Origin: Vesta saturnalis
Taxonomy: Eukaryota; Arthropoda; Insecta; Coleoptera; Lampyridae
Direction: 5' to 3'
DNA: 64,000 bases
Assembly: GCA_036346205.1 (NCBI GenBank)
Contig: JARFJB010002417.1
Span: 2,286,001-2,350,000 of the forward strand
Every line of letters begins with the position of its first letter. Within the stretch, counting starts at the first letter, position 1. The notes below the pieces were generated by a model. That model saw only the letters and a program-made list of their open reading frames with translations. It had not been told where the DNA came from and made no database searches. The translations under genes were made by a program, and so were the position numbers. Positions 11,060 through 22,839 of the stretch are shown here, one piece after another.

Positions 11060-11700
11060 GATCCACTTGCAAAAATAGATGGAATGAGTTAAGAGATCAG
11101 TGGCGAAAAAAATGAAGTGACAATAAACCCGGTTAAAAAGTGGCGATACGAAGAACAAATGGGTTTTTTTACAACCATTTGTACGCCAAGGAGAAACAGT
11201 TGGAAATCTTGAAGATATTGACTTAGAGAACGAAGAAATAGAAACACAGGAAAATACTGCTGCTACTGAAACCCAAGACGATATCACCGTTATCTAGGCA
11301 GATGAAACTAGGAAAGCGGCTGATATTAATTTTCCCACAGAAATTGTATCTGGGCCAATAAGTATCAAGACAGCGATTCTCTTCTAACATAAAACGACTT
11401 CAGAAAACAACAAACAATGAATCTGCTGCTACTGTTTTACTGAAGTACCTTGTTGAAAGACAAAAAATAGGAGAAATGAGTCATTCGGCAGCAAGAGATC
11501 GAACATATATATATATATATTTCGAAAGTATTGCTGCAAAAGTTTGACGCCGTATAATAGAAGACACTAGTCGCAACAATAGTTTCCAAACTGATATTCC
11601 TGATAACGAATCATTTGGATGTATGCAGTCGTCTACACCGTCTCCTGCTACGTCAAATTCGACAGCTGCTTCATATATAGTTAGCAACTTTCTAGTAGGA
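11060..11700 (+). pseudogene. MADF/BESS-like protein relic
   Basis: From about 11060 one frame reads CKNRWNELRDQWRKK, the third helix region of MADF domains (C..RW..LRd). Around 11130-11300 frames alternate through KWRYEEQMGFF and then NLEDIDLENEEIETQENTAA, an acidic linker. Near 11520 YFESIAAKV resembles a BESS motif. Stops and frameshifts break it. With 10174-10233 it probably made one protein that brings the Harbinger nuclease to DNA. The nuclease fragment in opposite orientation between the two parts suggests rearrangement or an intronic arrangement. Confidence 0.55.
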
Positions 11701-11734
11701 CAATATGCAATATACAAAAACTATTAATAATATA

Positions 11735-12112
11735 CAGGGTGAGGCAAAAATATCTTAACACTGTATCAGACTAAATATTTCTTTCGAAGATTAAACCATG
11801 GCGTCTCGATATTCCATTAAGGATCAAAGCACGATAGCTACCTGGATGGAGGTTTTTCAGTCTTCAAGCATCGTACAAAAAATATTCAAAGCCTGGACCG
11901 GACAGGATGCACTATCGTGTCTGACAATTGGTAGGATCTACGAGAGGTTCGTCCGGACGGGATTCGTTCAAAACGATTTCAAGGGGAAAGCGGTAGAAAA
12001 AGATCTGTCCGAACTGAAGAGAATATCATCACCGTCCAGGCAGCGATTACTTTCAGCAAGACGGCGCTCCTGCAGTCACATAAAAATTCAAATTGATTAA
12101 TAATAGAGTAAA
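11735..12112 (+). mobile_element. DD41D-type element, internally deleted
   Basis: The left end reads TA then cagggtgaggcaaaaatatc, the CAGGGTG terminus typical of this group. The ATG at 11798 opens MASRYSIKDQSTIATWMEVF with a helix-turn-helix segment IGRIYERFVRTGFVQNDFKG. A shifted frame continues RSVRTEENIITVQAAI. At about 12050 the sequence passes directly into YFQQDGAPAVT, the second catalytic motif of these transposases, followed by a stop. The middle with the first Asp is therefore deleted. The right terminus is not found. The remainder is non-autonomous. Confidence 0.7.
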
Positions 12113-12487
12113 TAACCCAAGTGATAATAAAATTAGTTATTTAATAGCAGACGAGCCTTAATTGATTAGCTATTTTCGTTGTTCACTTAGTTCGAAAGAA
12201 TTCATTTGTTCAGAAAACTCTGTTAGGAAGAAACAAGCGCCACCAATCGCTAACCCACTAAGAACATTTCTTCACTTGTAGGTTGCAGAAAAAATATCGT
12301 AACCTTTGAATACATTTTTCCTTACTATTTTTTTAAAGGATGAATTAAAAATAGAATCGATGATTTATAAATTACGACCATTTATACAGGGTGGGTGTCT
12401 ACTGCGTGGACGGAGGTTAGAGATATCAAAACCAATTTGGGCGTGGTAATTGGTAATACACGATCATTGGACCTATTTAGGTATATA

Positions 12488-14313
12488 CAGGGTGACAAAA
12501 ATATGCCAACCCAAACATGTTTTTTTTTTAATGGAAAACTGTATATTTTTGCATTGTTGGATTCACTGTTACATTTAGAATAAAATTATAGAAATTTTAT
12601 ACCAGCGACTATTAATAATAGTCTACTAACAAACTGGGAATTTTTTCGAAAACATGTAAAACTATACAGAATGATTAACTTACGCGAAATGTTTTTTCTC
12701 GATTTTTTCAAATGCAACACCTTGTATATTTTTCCACATTTCGATTCCCCGTGAAAAGTAGATACTAATTGATAATAGGTTTCTTAGCCATAAGACGGAC
12801 CCTTTTTGGGATATTGACGCTTTACGTAAAAATATTCTAAAATACAAATTTACTATGACAATAGAATTCAACAAAACAGATCAGGTAGGCTAGCCGCTAG
12901 TAATAATGAGGTACAATTGCATCTATTGTTTTGACGTTTTTATAATCATTAAAATATTGTTCCATTAGTTTGTGTGTTTTTGGATTGTCCTTTTGTCAAT
13001 TTTTGTATAAAATGAATTTTTCCAAAGAAGAAATTGTCGATATAACCTTTATTTACGGCGAAGCTCAAAGAAATGCTTTGCTGGCTACCCGATTGTACTG
13101 TGAACGATACCCAGAGAGAAGGCAGCCGCGGAAAGAATCGTTTATGAATGTAGCTGAGAGATTTATAAATTCTGGAAGTGTGTGTTATCCCAAGCGCGCA
13201 AAAACAAGCCCAAATGAAGAAATTGAGTTTCAAGTTGTGGCATCTCTTATAGAAAATCCGCAAATTAGTATCAGAGAGCTAAGTACACACCTAGACCTAA
13301 ATAGAAATACAGTTTGCAGCTTTATTAAACAAAAAGCAAATTGCATCCTTGTCATATGGAGCAACATCAAGCTTTAAGTAAAATAGATTTTCAAAATCGT
13401 GAACCTTACGGCCAAGGAAGAACCCAATTTTGTTAATATCATTCTATTTACGGATGGGGCAACTTTTCACAATAATGGCAATATTAATACACATAACTAT
13501 CGTCACTATTCAGATACTAATCCACATATCTTAAGAGTTGATGATAGCTAGTTAATGTGTGGGGTGGTATAATCAATTTTAATGTGGTTGGTCCTTTTTT
13601 CTTTGATAGAAGTCTTACTGGAGAGTTCTGGAAAATGATTTACCCGAGCTTTTGGAAAATATCGAGGTAGATAATATTCATACTATGTGGTTTCAACTGG
13701 ATGGCGCCCCTCTACACTATGCAATCAACGTTAGGCAATATCTCGATAGAAATTATCCGATGAGGTTGATGGGACGAGGTGGTGTGCAACACTGGCCAGC
13801 CAGATCACCGGATGTTACGCCCCTTGATTTCTTCCTTTGGGGCTACGTTAAAGAAAAAGTTTACCAACATCCTCCCACCATAAGCGAAGATATGAAAAAT
13901 AGAATTAGAGCTGCGTTTCAATCCACTTCGCCTCTAATGTTGTTGCGAGTAAATCTTTCGTTTACCGAGCGAATTGCAAAGTGTTTAGCTAGGCGTGGTC
14001 AGCATTTTAAACATTTAATTTGTTATTAATTATTTTATTGTTTAGTTATTAATTAAGTTTACCTATCAGTTAAAGAATTTATTTACCATTCGTATTTTCT
14101 TATTTGCTCTGGATTTTGTTTTATTTGTTCTTCTGGTTCCAAAGTTAACTATATTTTGGTACTAAAGTGACGATATCTGCAGAACGGTTAGTGATACAGA
14201 TACAAATTTCTATACTTATTATAAATGTAACAATGAATCCAAAAATGCAAAAATATACAGGGTGTTCCATTTAAAAACAGGTTTGGGTTGGTATATTTTT
14301 GTCAATCACCCTG
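12488..14313 (+). mobile_element. DD41D mariner-like transposon
   Basis: The ends read TA-cagggtgacaaaaatatgcc and, on the right, ggtatatttttgtcaatcac followed by cctg-TA. The inverted repeats continue inward for over 100 bases with small indels (cccaaac, ttttgcattgttggattca). At 1826 bp with a single plus-strand transposase it is the best-preserved complete element of this group here. Confidence 0.88.
13012..14029 (+). pseudogene. DD41D-type transposase (DUF4817-like HTH)
   Basis: MNFSKEEIVDITFIYGEAQR starts a DUF4817-like helix-turn-helix domain (IYGEA...YCERYPERRQP...FINSGSV), followed by a second HTH (ISIRELSTHLDLNRNTV). The first catalytic Asp is in ILFTDGATF (13447, other frame), where the usual Glu is Gly. 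The second is in WFQLDGAPLH and the third in VTPLDFFLWG, with 41 residues between them, the spacing reported for the DD41D branch of IS630-Tc1-mariner. Frame changes and stops lie between 13377 and 13652. The C-terminus (NRIRAAFQST, RGQHFKHLI) is complete, so damage is confined to the middle. Confidence 0.85.
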
Positions 14314-14716
14314 TAGATAGCTAACTATTTTTAGAATGTAGGTTCAATGATCGTGTATTACGACACCAAAATTTGTTTTGATATCTCAAATAGTTAACGA
14401 GAAATCCTCCGTCCACGCAGTAGACACCCACCCTGTATGTTTATTCCTATTCATAGCTATTCCATATAAACAAAATGTAGATAAATAAAAATACGTATAG
14501 TACTTACTGTACTGAATTTAGGTTCTCAAATTTTGAAATTTGAAAGACCCATGCTATAGTACCATCTGTGCTATTCATAGATTACATTGCGATTTTCATT
14601 TCTTAAATTAAGAAAAATTTTTCAATGAAAATACATTACGTTATCCATAAAGTGTGTGTAGTTATGCGATTAAGTAATTATATCTAAAAATACTTTTGAT
14701 TTAATTATTATATGGA

Positions 14717-14718
<2 letters not shown>

Positions 14719-14761
<43 letters not shown>
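14719..14761. repeat. (TA)n microsatellite
   Basis: A TA run with no recognised element on either side. Confidence 0.95.
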
Positions 14762-14762
<1 letters not shown>

Positions 14763-15179
14763 TTATCTTTTATTTCTTTAAATTTTATTGCGCACTTCAA
14801 CGGCATAGTTTTTATTTGATTCATATTTGATTATTGGGTTTTATTACAGTATATCGTAACCGATTTCAATATTAGTTTTGATATCCTTAGCGTAATGTTT
14901 AATTTGATAATAGTAAATTTTTTAAATAAGAAAATGTTTTGAATTTTATAATCAGGCTTAAACCTAATTTTTCGGTTTCTATACTTACCATGTTTCTAAT
15001 TTATTAATACGTAAACCATAGAGATATTTTAGTTGTTTTATTAATTAGATTATCAATTAGTTACGACACTATATAAATGTAGTAGAATCTAATCTTCAGA
15101 ATCATCTGGTTGAGTGAAATGGTAATATGTTTACTAGTAACATAATTTCTTTTTCTTTTACGGAATGGAATCGATAATA

Positions 15180-15345
15180 GCCTATCAATAGCATCCATTG
15201 CAAAATTAAAATACTTATCTTTTAGGTATTAAATAGTGTATTTTTGATTTATCTTTATGTAAGTTTATAAGTCCCGATAACAATTACAGTTATCGTCCGC
15301 AGTAAATGTTAATATCTTTAAGAATTATTTAAGACGTCAAATATT
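15180..15345. repeat. Dispersed repeat copy (inverted to 19860-20035)
   Basis: Shares acaattacagttatcg, acttatcttttaggtat and ttaatatctttaag with 430-540, 780-900 and, in the other orientation, 19860-20035. It is a non-coding family of about 150 bp with several diverged copies in the window. Confidence 0.55.
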
Positions 15346-15960
15346 TGTATAAATTACGCTTTTCGTGCAAAAAAATTCATGAACATACGTAATAATTAAT
15401 CTCTTCTTAACGTAAAAATTTATGTAACTAATGGCTTAACAAATACAATTCGTAAGCACAAATATTATTTTACCTTGAGCAATACATTTGAAGTCATAAT
15501 TTCATTATTTTAAAAAATCAAGCTACGTAGTTCTATTTATTCTTATTATGGCCAAGATTATTCCATGTACAATTGATATAAAAACAACCGTGAGTATTTT
15601 TTAAGAAATGGAAACTACACCTATTAATGACGCCTAAATGCGTATTTATACATAACCCCTTACCTTACTAATTTCCTCATATGAATTTAATTTATATCTT
15701 TCTAGATAATTGTTTTACACTAATTAATTTATGTAGTATTTAAGTGAAGTGGAATGTTATCAATGAATCAAATATAACATTTATACTTATAAACAAAACA
15801 TTAACAAGCAATTAATTTGAAATTAGATTAGTTGGATATTTTAGTATTATTATTTACAAAAAGGGCTATTCTATACAGTACTTTGGTGCAATCCTTCTGG
15901 CAGATTTGATTTTATATATACCCTTTTTAAAGATAATTAAATTTTAGACATTTCTTATAT
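15346..15960. other. Unassigned AT-rich stretch
   Basis: I see no gene, repeat or element end in this interval. Confidence 0.5.
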
Positions 15961-15961
15961 A

Positions 15962-16953
15962 GGGACCGCCATAAAGTTGCACATATATGGAAAAAAATTT
16001 TATTATTGGAATTTCTGAAAAACTCTACTGGCGGTTCGTTTCTGCATGTCTGACAACAAAAAAATCCATTGTGACATTTGTCACGTGACCATAGATTTGG
16101 CGGGAATTTTGAAAAATGTTAACTGTGATGCCAAAAAATGGATCAAATTAACAAGATATCGAAAAATTGCATTACGAAAATGTATTTAGAATGCAACAAA
16201 AACCCCATATATCAATTTTCAACCAAGTCAGAAAAAAAAACATTTATGCCCCTCTGCTTTTATTACGAAACATCATAAAATCTTGTTTTACCCGGAAATA
16301 GTCTTAATAACATAAATTACATAGGTCAAAATTAATAAAATATTTGTAAATTAGATAATTTGTGAGTGGAAAATTTAAAAAGTACGATTTAGACTCGTCA
16401 CTGGTCGTGTTCATGCCCTGTATATTGAAGCGCATGAGCTGATCTAATATTTTTAACCGGTAAATAAAATGTAAGCGAACTAATATTGTAGAATTTAATA
16501 AGTTGGCTTTGTAAAAATCAAATATTTCGGTTTATAACGATGAAATTATTGCTCTTTAAAGTGCACTTCATAGTTTAAGATACCTAAGATTGTATAATTT
16601 GTTATTAAAACTATTTCCAGGTAAACAAGATTTTATGATGTTTCGTAATAAAAACAGGGGAATAAATGGTATTTTTAATTTTTTTTTTTTCTGATTTGGT
16701 TTGATGGTATATGGGGTCTTTGTTGCATTCTAAATACATTTTCTTAATACAATTTTTGATATCTTGTCAATTTGGCCCATTTTTCGGCATCACAGTTAAC
16801 ATGTTTCAAAATTCTCGCCAAATCTATGGTCACGTGATAAATGTCACAATGGATTTTTTTGTGGTCAGACATGCAGAAACGAACCGCCAATAGTTTCTCA
16901 GAAATTTCAATAATAAAAATTTTTCCCATATGTACCCAACTTTATGGCGGTCC
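15962..16953. mobile_element. Palindromic element with about 300-bp inverted arms
   Basis: The left end gggaccgccataaagttg (15962) matches the reverse complement of the right end (caactttatggcggtcc, ending 16953). The arms agree at roughly 85-90 percent over 15962-16225 and 16690-16953; an inner inverted block pairs 16250-16305 with 16617-16665 (gattttatgatgtttcg). Flanking tata/ttata may be a short target duplication, but I cannot fix its length. Open frames at 16711-17048 are by-products. It is a non-autonomous foldback-like DNA element of uncertain superfamily. Confidence 0.8.
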
Positions 16954-17544
16954 TTATAGATGTGTTTCTTTGATAATGTAAGCTCTAAAAAAAAGTAATT
17001 CAAATGTGTCTTTAGGGTACATTTTGTGAATATATTGAAAACCATCAACTTCCGAGTAAAACGTGTAGAAACCTTTCTTGAACATAATTAGATTTTAAAA
17101 AAGTTTGATTAAACATTTCCGTTGCGTAAGAAATAAGCTAAAACAAGTAAACGACTGAAAAACCAACTGGTGTGAATTTCCCAACAGATTTGAAGTTCAT
17201 GTACACTTACTATTAAGCCAAAAAATCAATAAAATAGCAAAACTTAAAAATTAATTTCTGCAAAAACTACGTATGTCAGCGCATGGATTTCTTTACTGCA
17301 ATATTGAACTTTAATGGACAACATTTTGTGATATTAAAGTAAGTAGTGCTCATAATTCTTTTCTTATGATGGATTGTAGGTTATGCGATTTTATTTATTT
17401 TTTTATACACTGTCGTATACCTTGAACCATGGCCCGTACGTATGGCGATTGGTTATATTTTCACCCTCACCTAATTAACAAACTTAATAATTATAACAAT
17501 TATTATTATTTTATTTACAGGGGCCTAGAAGTAAAAATAAGGTG

Positions 17545-17844
17545 AAAAGCCAGGACCGGGTAAAGAGTATGTTTCGAGGGGAGTTCTTCAACGGCTATTG
17601 CAACTAAATAAAAATGAATTAGTGTTTGGTTCAGCAAAGGAAACCAGCCTCGTAAAATATCTTATTATATCATCAAAAATGCACTACGATTTCCATAGGA
17701 ATCAGTTAAGAAGTTTAGCATATTCTTTCGCTAATTCAAATCTTCCTTAAACTTGGATAGAAAATGAAAAAGATGGAAAGCAGCGGTTCCGTGAGTTTAT
17801 GAGAAGACATCTGAAATTGAATCTTAGAAAACCTGAGACAACTA

Positions 17845-17850
<6 letters not shown>
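17545..17850 (+). pseudogene. Pogo/Tigger-like transposase N-terminal relic
   Basis: One frame gives VFGSAKETSLVKYLI, then MHYDFHRNQLRSLAYSFA, a stop, and QRFREFMRRHLKLNLRKPET. This order matches the CENP-B-type second DNA-binding domain of pogo/Tigger transposases (vF...E..Lv.yl ... y.l....lr.lAy.fA ... W...F..Rh..LslR.PE.TS). No DDE domain follows; the sequence runs directly into a (TA)n tract at 17846. About 100 residues of a protein of more than 500 survive, with one stop and probably a frameshift upstream. Confidence 0.7.

Positions 17851-17889
<39 letters not shown>
17846..17889. repeat. (TA)n microsatellite between two transposon relics
   Basis: A TA run joins the pogo relic to the TA-caccgggttgcgaaaaag terminus of the next element. 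Confidence 0.95.
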
Positions 17890-17892
<3 letters not shown>

Positions 17893-18480
17893 CGGGTTGC
17901 GAAAAAGTCTCGCACCAAGGTGTTATCGTTGAAACGCATAAAGGGATAGTTATGAAATTCTAGGACGATGAGTGGGATTGAATTCTGTATGTTTTTGAGT
18001 AAATGTCAAATTTTTTGACGTCAGCGTTTAGCGTAACGCCACCATCTTGAATTTTTTTTTAATGACAACCTAGGTCGAGTGATATATCACAGAAAAGGTT
18101 ATTTTTTCCTCTTTCCAAAAATATTGGCAATGTCCCACTTTACTATGAAGTTATGAGAGAAATTTAACAAAAATATAAAAAATGTAATTTTAAACAAAAT
18201 TTTATTTTCACAAAAATTATAACTAAACAATTTAAACAAGTTGCAGTTACCTACTTCATTACTATAAGTACTCAAAATGGTGTCCAGGTCTTGGAAGATC
18301 CTTTACGCTACCAGTTTCATTTAATTTGTTTATTAATCTCGTAACTGTAGATCTACTTATAGGAGGGCATTCAGGATTTAAATCGTTAAAAAGATGACTT
18401 GCTTTGTCACGGGTACGTTTCCGATCCAACTAACATTAGTACTTGGATTCGATATTTTTCTGATAAATGTGCCATTATTC
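17890..18480 (-). mobile_element. DD41D-type element fragment with HTH coding relic
   Basis: TA + caccgggttgcgaaaaag at 17888 looks like a mariner-type terminus. On the minus strand, 18475-18255 encodes MAHLSEKYRIQVLMLVG, then after a frame change RTRDKASHLFNDLNPECPPI and STVTRLINKLNETGSVKDLP. This is the DUF4817-like helix-turn-helix found in DD41D transposases (F...P..p.is.sTv.r...kf.etGSv.d). The catalytic domain is missing: the reading frame ends soon after PRPGHH. No matching right terminus is seen. Truncated and inactive. Confidence 0.7.
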
Positions 18481-18767
18481 TTATTTTACTTTTAAACTTT
18501 GTGCCAATCTGTTTGAAATGAGTATCAGTTTTGACAATTTGTACACAATAAATGATGTGGTTGACGATTTTAATGCCTATTATTGGTTTTTGTTTCATTT
18601 TAAAAATCTACCAGGTGCAAATCATTATTTGAGTACAATTAATTTAGATTAATAAAACTAATGTTTTATAAGACATTTCGTAGTAATGAACACACAGAAG
18701 TCGATTTAATAAATATTAATTGAATTTTATTTAAAATTAACTTTTAAAGTACATGCAGTAAAAGATT

Positions 18768-18839
18768 AACACGAGTGGGACTCGAACCCACGACCTCCAC
18801 TTTGCTACAGTGGGGCTCTTCCATCTGAGCTACCTAGGA
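18768..18839 (-). repeat. tRNA-Ala(AGC)-like sequence in a dispersed repeat
   Basis: The minus strand has TA-gctc-agatggaa-gagc (D arm), ccact-gtagcaa-agtgg (anticodon arm, anticodon AGC) and gtggg-ttcgagt-cccac (T arm, B-box). The D, anticodon and T stems pair perfectly, but the acceptor stem (tcctagg/tcgtgtt) does not. It is therefore a tRNA-derived repeat head and not a working tRNA. Related copies are at 35541, 59487 and 62302. Confidence 0.75.
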
Positions 18840-19100
18840 GTCAAGTCACAATCGATTCAAACTTGAACTGTATGTACTTCCCTAGTTACGATGTATTATA
18901 ATTTTTATACACATAATGAAGGATCACAGTCAACTTTTTGTGAATGTCATGCGAGCCCGCAATTCGCTAAGGTTTCGCATATGACAACACGTGACTGATT
19001 GTTAATTTTTATTTGCTGTTTGCAATATTAATAGATAATTATAAAACCTGATTTTTTAATAACGAAGAGAAGTTTACATACAGTAAATGATTAACAGCCT
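18840..19100 (-). repeat. Conserved flank of the tRNA-like repeat family
   Basis: gaaggatcacagtcaac (18919), gagcccgcaattcgctaagg and ttaatttttatttgct recur at 59284-59390 in the same order and, inverted, at 35400-35490. acttcccTAGTTACGATGTA (18886) recurs at about 59590. So the tRNA-like head belongs to a longer dispersed unit. Confidence 0.7.
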
Positions 19101-19156
19101 ATGTAATATTATCATAATTTTAATTTTTTTTAATCAAAAGACTTCCTGTTTTTTTA

Positions 19157-19158
<2 letters not shown>

Positions 19159-19197
<39 letters not shown>
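19159..19197. repeat. (TA)n microsatellite
   Basis: A TA run after a T-rich stretch. Confidence 0.95.
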
Positions 19198-19198
<1 letters not shown>

Positions 19199-19859
19199 GT
19201 GCAACAAAAAATTTAATAAAATCTTTATAGCTGTACTTGACCTAAATCTGCTCGAATTCTTGTTATATACTTCTACCGAAATTAGAATATTAAGCTATTA
19301 CTTTGTCCATACTAGTTTGTAAACAGATCAATAACAAATTGTTCAATAATTGTTTTTTGTATTATACAGAACACTCACTAGGTAATTTGTGAGAAATTAG
19401 TTTTCAGTGCTCGAGTTGAAATGTTTATACAATTTTCGTATAATTTTATTATTTGCTACAAAAATTCAGTACATCTAGAATAAATTCGACCGGTCTATTT
19501 TATAGTCTTAAAGACGTTTATTATTGAAGATCTTAAGGAATATTTAAACAAGATTTATAATACATGAATTTTATTACGTTCGGCGCAACACTACCGTAAA
19601 AATGTTTACAATTCAATTCAATACCTACAATGCATATTTTGATAAATGATAAAGATATGTGACGATGTTTTGATTTGATTCAATACAGCTTCTGTACATT
19701 TTTTTTAAAATACATATTTTAATTAGGTGTATAAGATTTTCGTTACAGAAATTTAGAATGTGCGTATTATGTTAAAAAGATTTACTTTGTAGAATTTGAT
19801 TATGATTAATAAATTAAAAGAAGTTCCATTAAATTCAATACTCATTAATATTGTTTATC
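19198..19859. other. Unassigned AT-rich stretch
   Basis: I see no gene or element end here. Confidence 0.5.
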
Positions 19860-20035
19860 CTTTAATAGATAAAATACTTTTTTGTTTGTTTTAACAACTC
19901 AAGTAGTTTTTAAAGATATTACCATTTACTGAGGACAATAACTGTAATTGTTATCGAAACGTTTAAATTTATATAAAATATAACTATAAAGTATACGATT
20001 AAAAATCCAAAAGATTTTAATTATGTGAATAATCG
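19860..20035. repeat. Dispersed repeat copy
   Basis: Contains ggacaataactgtaattg followed by ttatcg and tacgattaaaaatccaaaag, shared with the inverted-repeat arms at 780-900 and 4480-4600, and inverted at 15180-15345. Confidence 0.6.
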
Positions 20036-20338
20036 TGAAAGTTTACATTTTCAGAATTATACAGACGTCAACAATGTTTTTAGAACATGCGCTATTACTG
20101 CGTTTCAGACATGAATGTCTGTAAATAATTTTTATATTTATTTTGAAAGAAATTACGAGTTTGTTTATTTCTATAAACACTACGCTGTGATGTTCATGCT
20201 TAAACAGAGTGAGATGGAATATCTAGTAATGCAGGATTGCGAAGTTCACAGATCGTATACATACATGATCATAATTCCAACAGTTGTTTTATGGACGTCA
20301 AGGATTTTAAATCGCTTAAGTTGCAGTGTCACAAGAAA

Positions 20339-20357
20339 TAAATAAATAAATAAATAA

Positions 20358-20395
<38 letters not shown>
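20339..20395. repeat. (AAAT)n and (TA)n microsatellite
   Basis: A short aaat-type run (aataaataaataaa) passes into a TA run. Confidence 0.95.
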
Positions 20396-20399
<4 letters not shown>

Positions 20400-20884
20400 T
20401 GAAATTTAATAACGCTTAACCCCGTTGCACTGTCAATTTATTGATTGGTTCTTCTACGATATTTCTCAAATTAAATTAACTATATTAAAAATCGTTCCTT
20501 GCAAAACGCCCAAATCTAATATAAGCGCCTTGTAAGATAATCATAAATATTTTCTATAATTCTATGAGTGAAGTTAACTTTGTACAAATTCCTTTCATCC
20601 ATTCTTCCATATGGAGGAAGAAGTTTAAGCAGGCCCTGTAAATGGAAAATATGAAACAACGCACGAGAGAGTGTTTCAGCCGTAAGGAGAAATACCTCAT
20701 TAATAACGTACTTAATTACTTCTCGGCCACATTGAACGTTAGTGCAGATAAGTGTAAGGGAGCACGAACCTTCGCTTTTCTAGTAAGCTCTTTCGGAAAG
20801 GTGTAAAAAGAGCGATCAGTTACAGCGGCTAAAATCTACGAAGATGCACAAAGTATGAGTTGCGTGCATGTTGATAGTACGAAT

Positions 20885-21510
20885 CTCGATATATCTCTGA
20901 AACGGTGCATTTTATCAAGTTGGAATTTTCACGATTAAAACACTAAAAAAATGTTCCCCGCACGGCGGCCTGAAGGGTTGAAAATACCCACTCCCATGTT
21001 ATATCTACGAAACGCTACATTCTAACAAGTTCGAATTTTCACGACAATTTACTAATAATTCTGCTTTAAAAGAAAAGGATCCATAATACCCACCTCAATA
21101 TTGTATCTCCGAATGAAACAAACTATCGGTTGGGATTTTCACGATAATTTTCCTAATAATTCTACTTACAGAATTTATCCCCGCACTGCCGTCTAAAAGG
21201 TTAATAATACCATCTTCCATGTTATATCTCGTAAACGGGACATACTATAAAGTTGGATTTTCAAAATAATTTCTTCATGATTTTAGTTTAAAACGCTTAA
21301 AAGACTTTCCCCCGCACTGCCGTTTGAAAGGTTGATAATACCAACCCCTATATTTTATCACGGAAACGGCGCATACTATCACGTTGGAATTTTAAAGATA
21401 ATTTCCCAAATGATTCTACTTTAAAAAACAAAAAAAATGTTTCTCTTTTCAGTACTGCCGTTTAAAATGTTGGTAATACCAACGCCCGTATTATATCTCG
21501 GAACCAGTAC
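20885..21510. repeat. Minisatellite array, forward half (about 100-135-bp units)
   Basis: About five or six diverged units, recognised by aaacggngcatactatcaag, ttggaattttcacgataatt and cccgcactgccgtntgaaag, start near 20901, 21009, 21111, 21232, 21365 and 21490. No coding content. The same unit is inverted at 21750-22290. Confidence 0.85.
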
Positions 21511-21749
21511 GTGGTTGGAACTTTTCCTACAGTTCAACCAGGAATAGGAACAAAACGCGTTGTTTAGTTTCCATTGAGACCTTAGTACGTGACCATATGA
21601 TTCACTGAAGTCTCTCCGATCGCTATAGTTGGTCACTATTAAACTTAAATATCGTAGAATCGTTAATCGAAGTCAAAGTCAAAAGACACAAAATTTGGTA
21701 CTTTGAAGCTTTATAAGACCCACTTTTCATTACCGACAAAAATCTAAAC

Positions 21750-22290
21750 TAACAGTCAACCCTTCAGACGGCAGTGCGGGGGGAAATTCTTTTACTGTTT
21801 TAAGCTAAATTTATGGGGGAAATTATTCTAACAATTTCAACTTCATAGTATGTACCGTTTTCGAAATAAAATATAGGGGTGGGTATTATCAACCCTTAAG
21901 ATAGCAGTGCGGGGGGAAAGGTCTTTTAGCGTTTTAAACTAGAATTATTAAGAAATTATCATGAAAATTCCAACTTATTAGAATGCACCGTTTCCGAGGT
22001 ATAAAATGGAAGTCGGTATGTTCAACCCTTTAGATGGCATTGCGGGAGTGTTTTGAAGTAGAATTATTAGGGAAATTATCGTGAAAATTCCAACTTGATA
22101 GTGTGCAGCGTTTCCAAGATATAAGGGTATGGTGTTATTAACCCTTTAGAAAGCAGTGCGGGGGAAACTTATTTTAGTGTTTTAAACTAGAATTAGGGAA
22201 GTTATCGTGCAATTTCCAACTTGCACCGTACGTACCGTCCCCCATATATAATATTATCAATCCTTTAAAACGCAGTATGTGGGGAAAATT
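21750..22290. repeat. Minisatellite array, inverted half
   Basis: Units read cagacggcagtgcgggg, tttaaactagaattatt, aaaattccaacttgatagtg and accgtttccgagatata, the reverse complement of the forward array, at about 21775, 21912, 22046, 22155 and 22270. The two arrays face each other across about 240 bases of unrelated sequence (21510-21750), so the whole is a diverged large palindrome. Confidence 0.85.
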
Positions 22291-22839
22291 CTTAACATAG
22301 ATTTGCTTATTGATTAAAATAATTTTCATCCTCCATGTTATAGTTTGCTTCTGTCTAATGAATACATTTAATTTAAAATGCACGGCACTGATACTTCGTG
22401 CATCTACGGAGATTTTAAGTTGCTGTAACAGGCCCTCTTTTAACAACGGTTCTTTGCGGTAAATTTATAATTTATGTAAATGATAAATTATAAAACGGTG
22501 CAGTAATCTAGCAGGATAATAAATGTCCCATAAGCCCAATACTGCAATTAGAGATTTTGGCGGTTTATAGTGAACGAACCCATTTTTTTACTCATCCATA
22601 CTTTTGAACCCGCATCCTACATGTGTTTTCAGAAAATTGTGTAACGAATTTAACCTTTTGCATAGAATTTATTATAAATGAACGTGCTAAGCCCTATCAT
22701 ATACAAAAAATATCAATAAAACGATAAGGGGGATGAAATAGTTTTTTTTTTTATAACTTTGAAAATAACTTTTTACTTTACATAAAATGGAAGCTAAAAA
22801 TACAATTTAAAATCGTAACCCCACTACGTTTTGAAATCA

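Larger units (their letters stand above)
12386..14435. mobile_element. Palindromic MITE split by a DD41D transposon
   Basis: The outer ends are TA + cagggtgggtgtctactgcg at 12384-12405 and its exact reverse complement ending at 14435 + TA. Agreement continues for about 90 bases (tggacggagg, gatatcaaaac, aatacacgatcattg). Removing the inner insertion 12488-14313 and one TA leaves a palindromic MITE of about 222 bp. This is a clean nested insertion, the second element having used a TA near the MITE centre. Confidence 0.85.

Noticed and set aside
16711..17048. Overlapping ORFs on both strands
   Set aside because: They fall in the right arm of the palindromic element at 15962-16953; the left arm does not preserve the same frames, so coding is unlikely.
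20115..20345. 76-residue ORF as a small host gene
   Set aside because: No recognised domain or neighbouring exon; the frame ends in the AAAT/TA microsatellite. Left unassigned.
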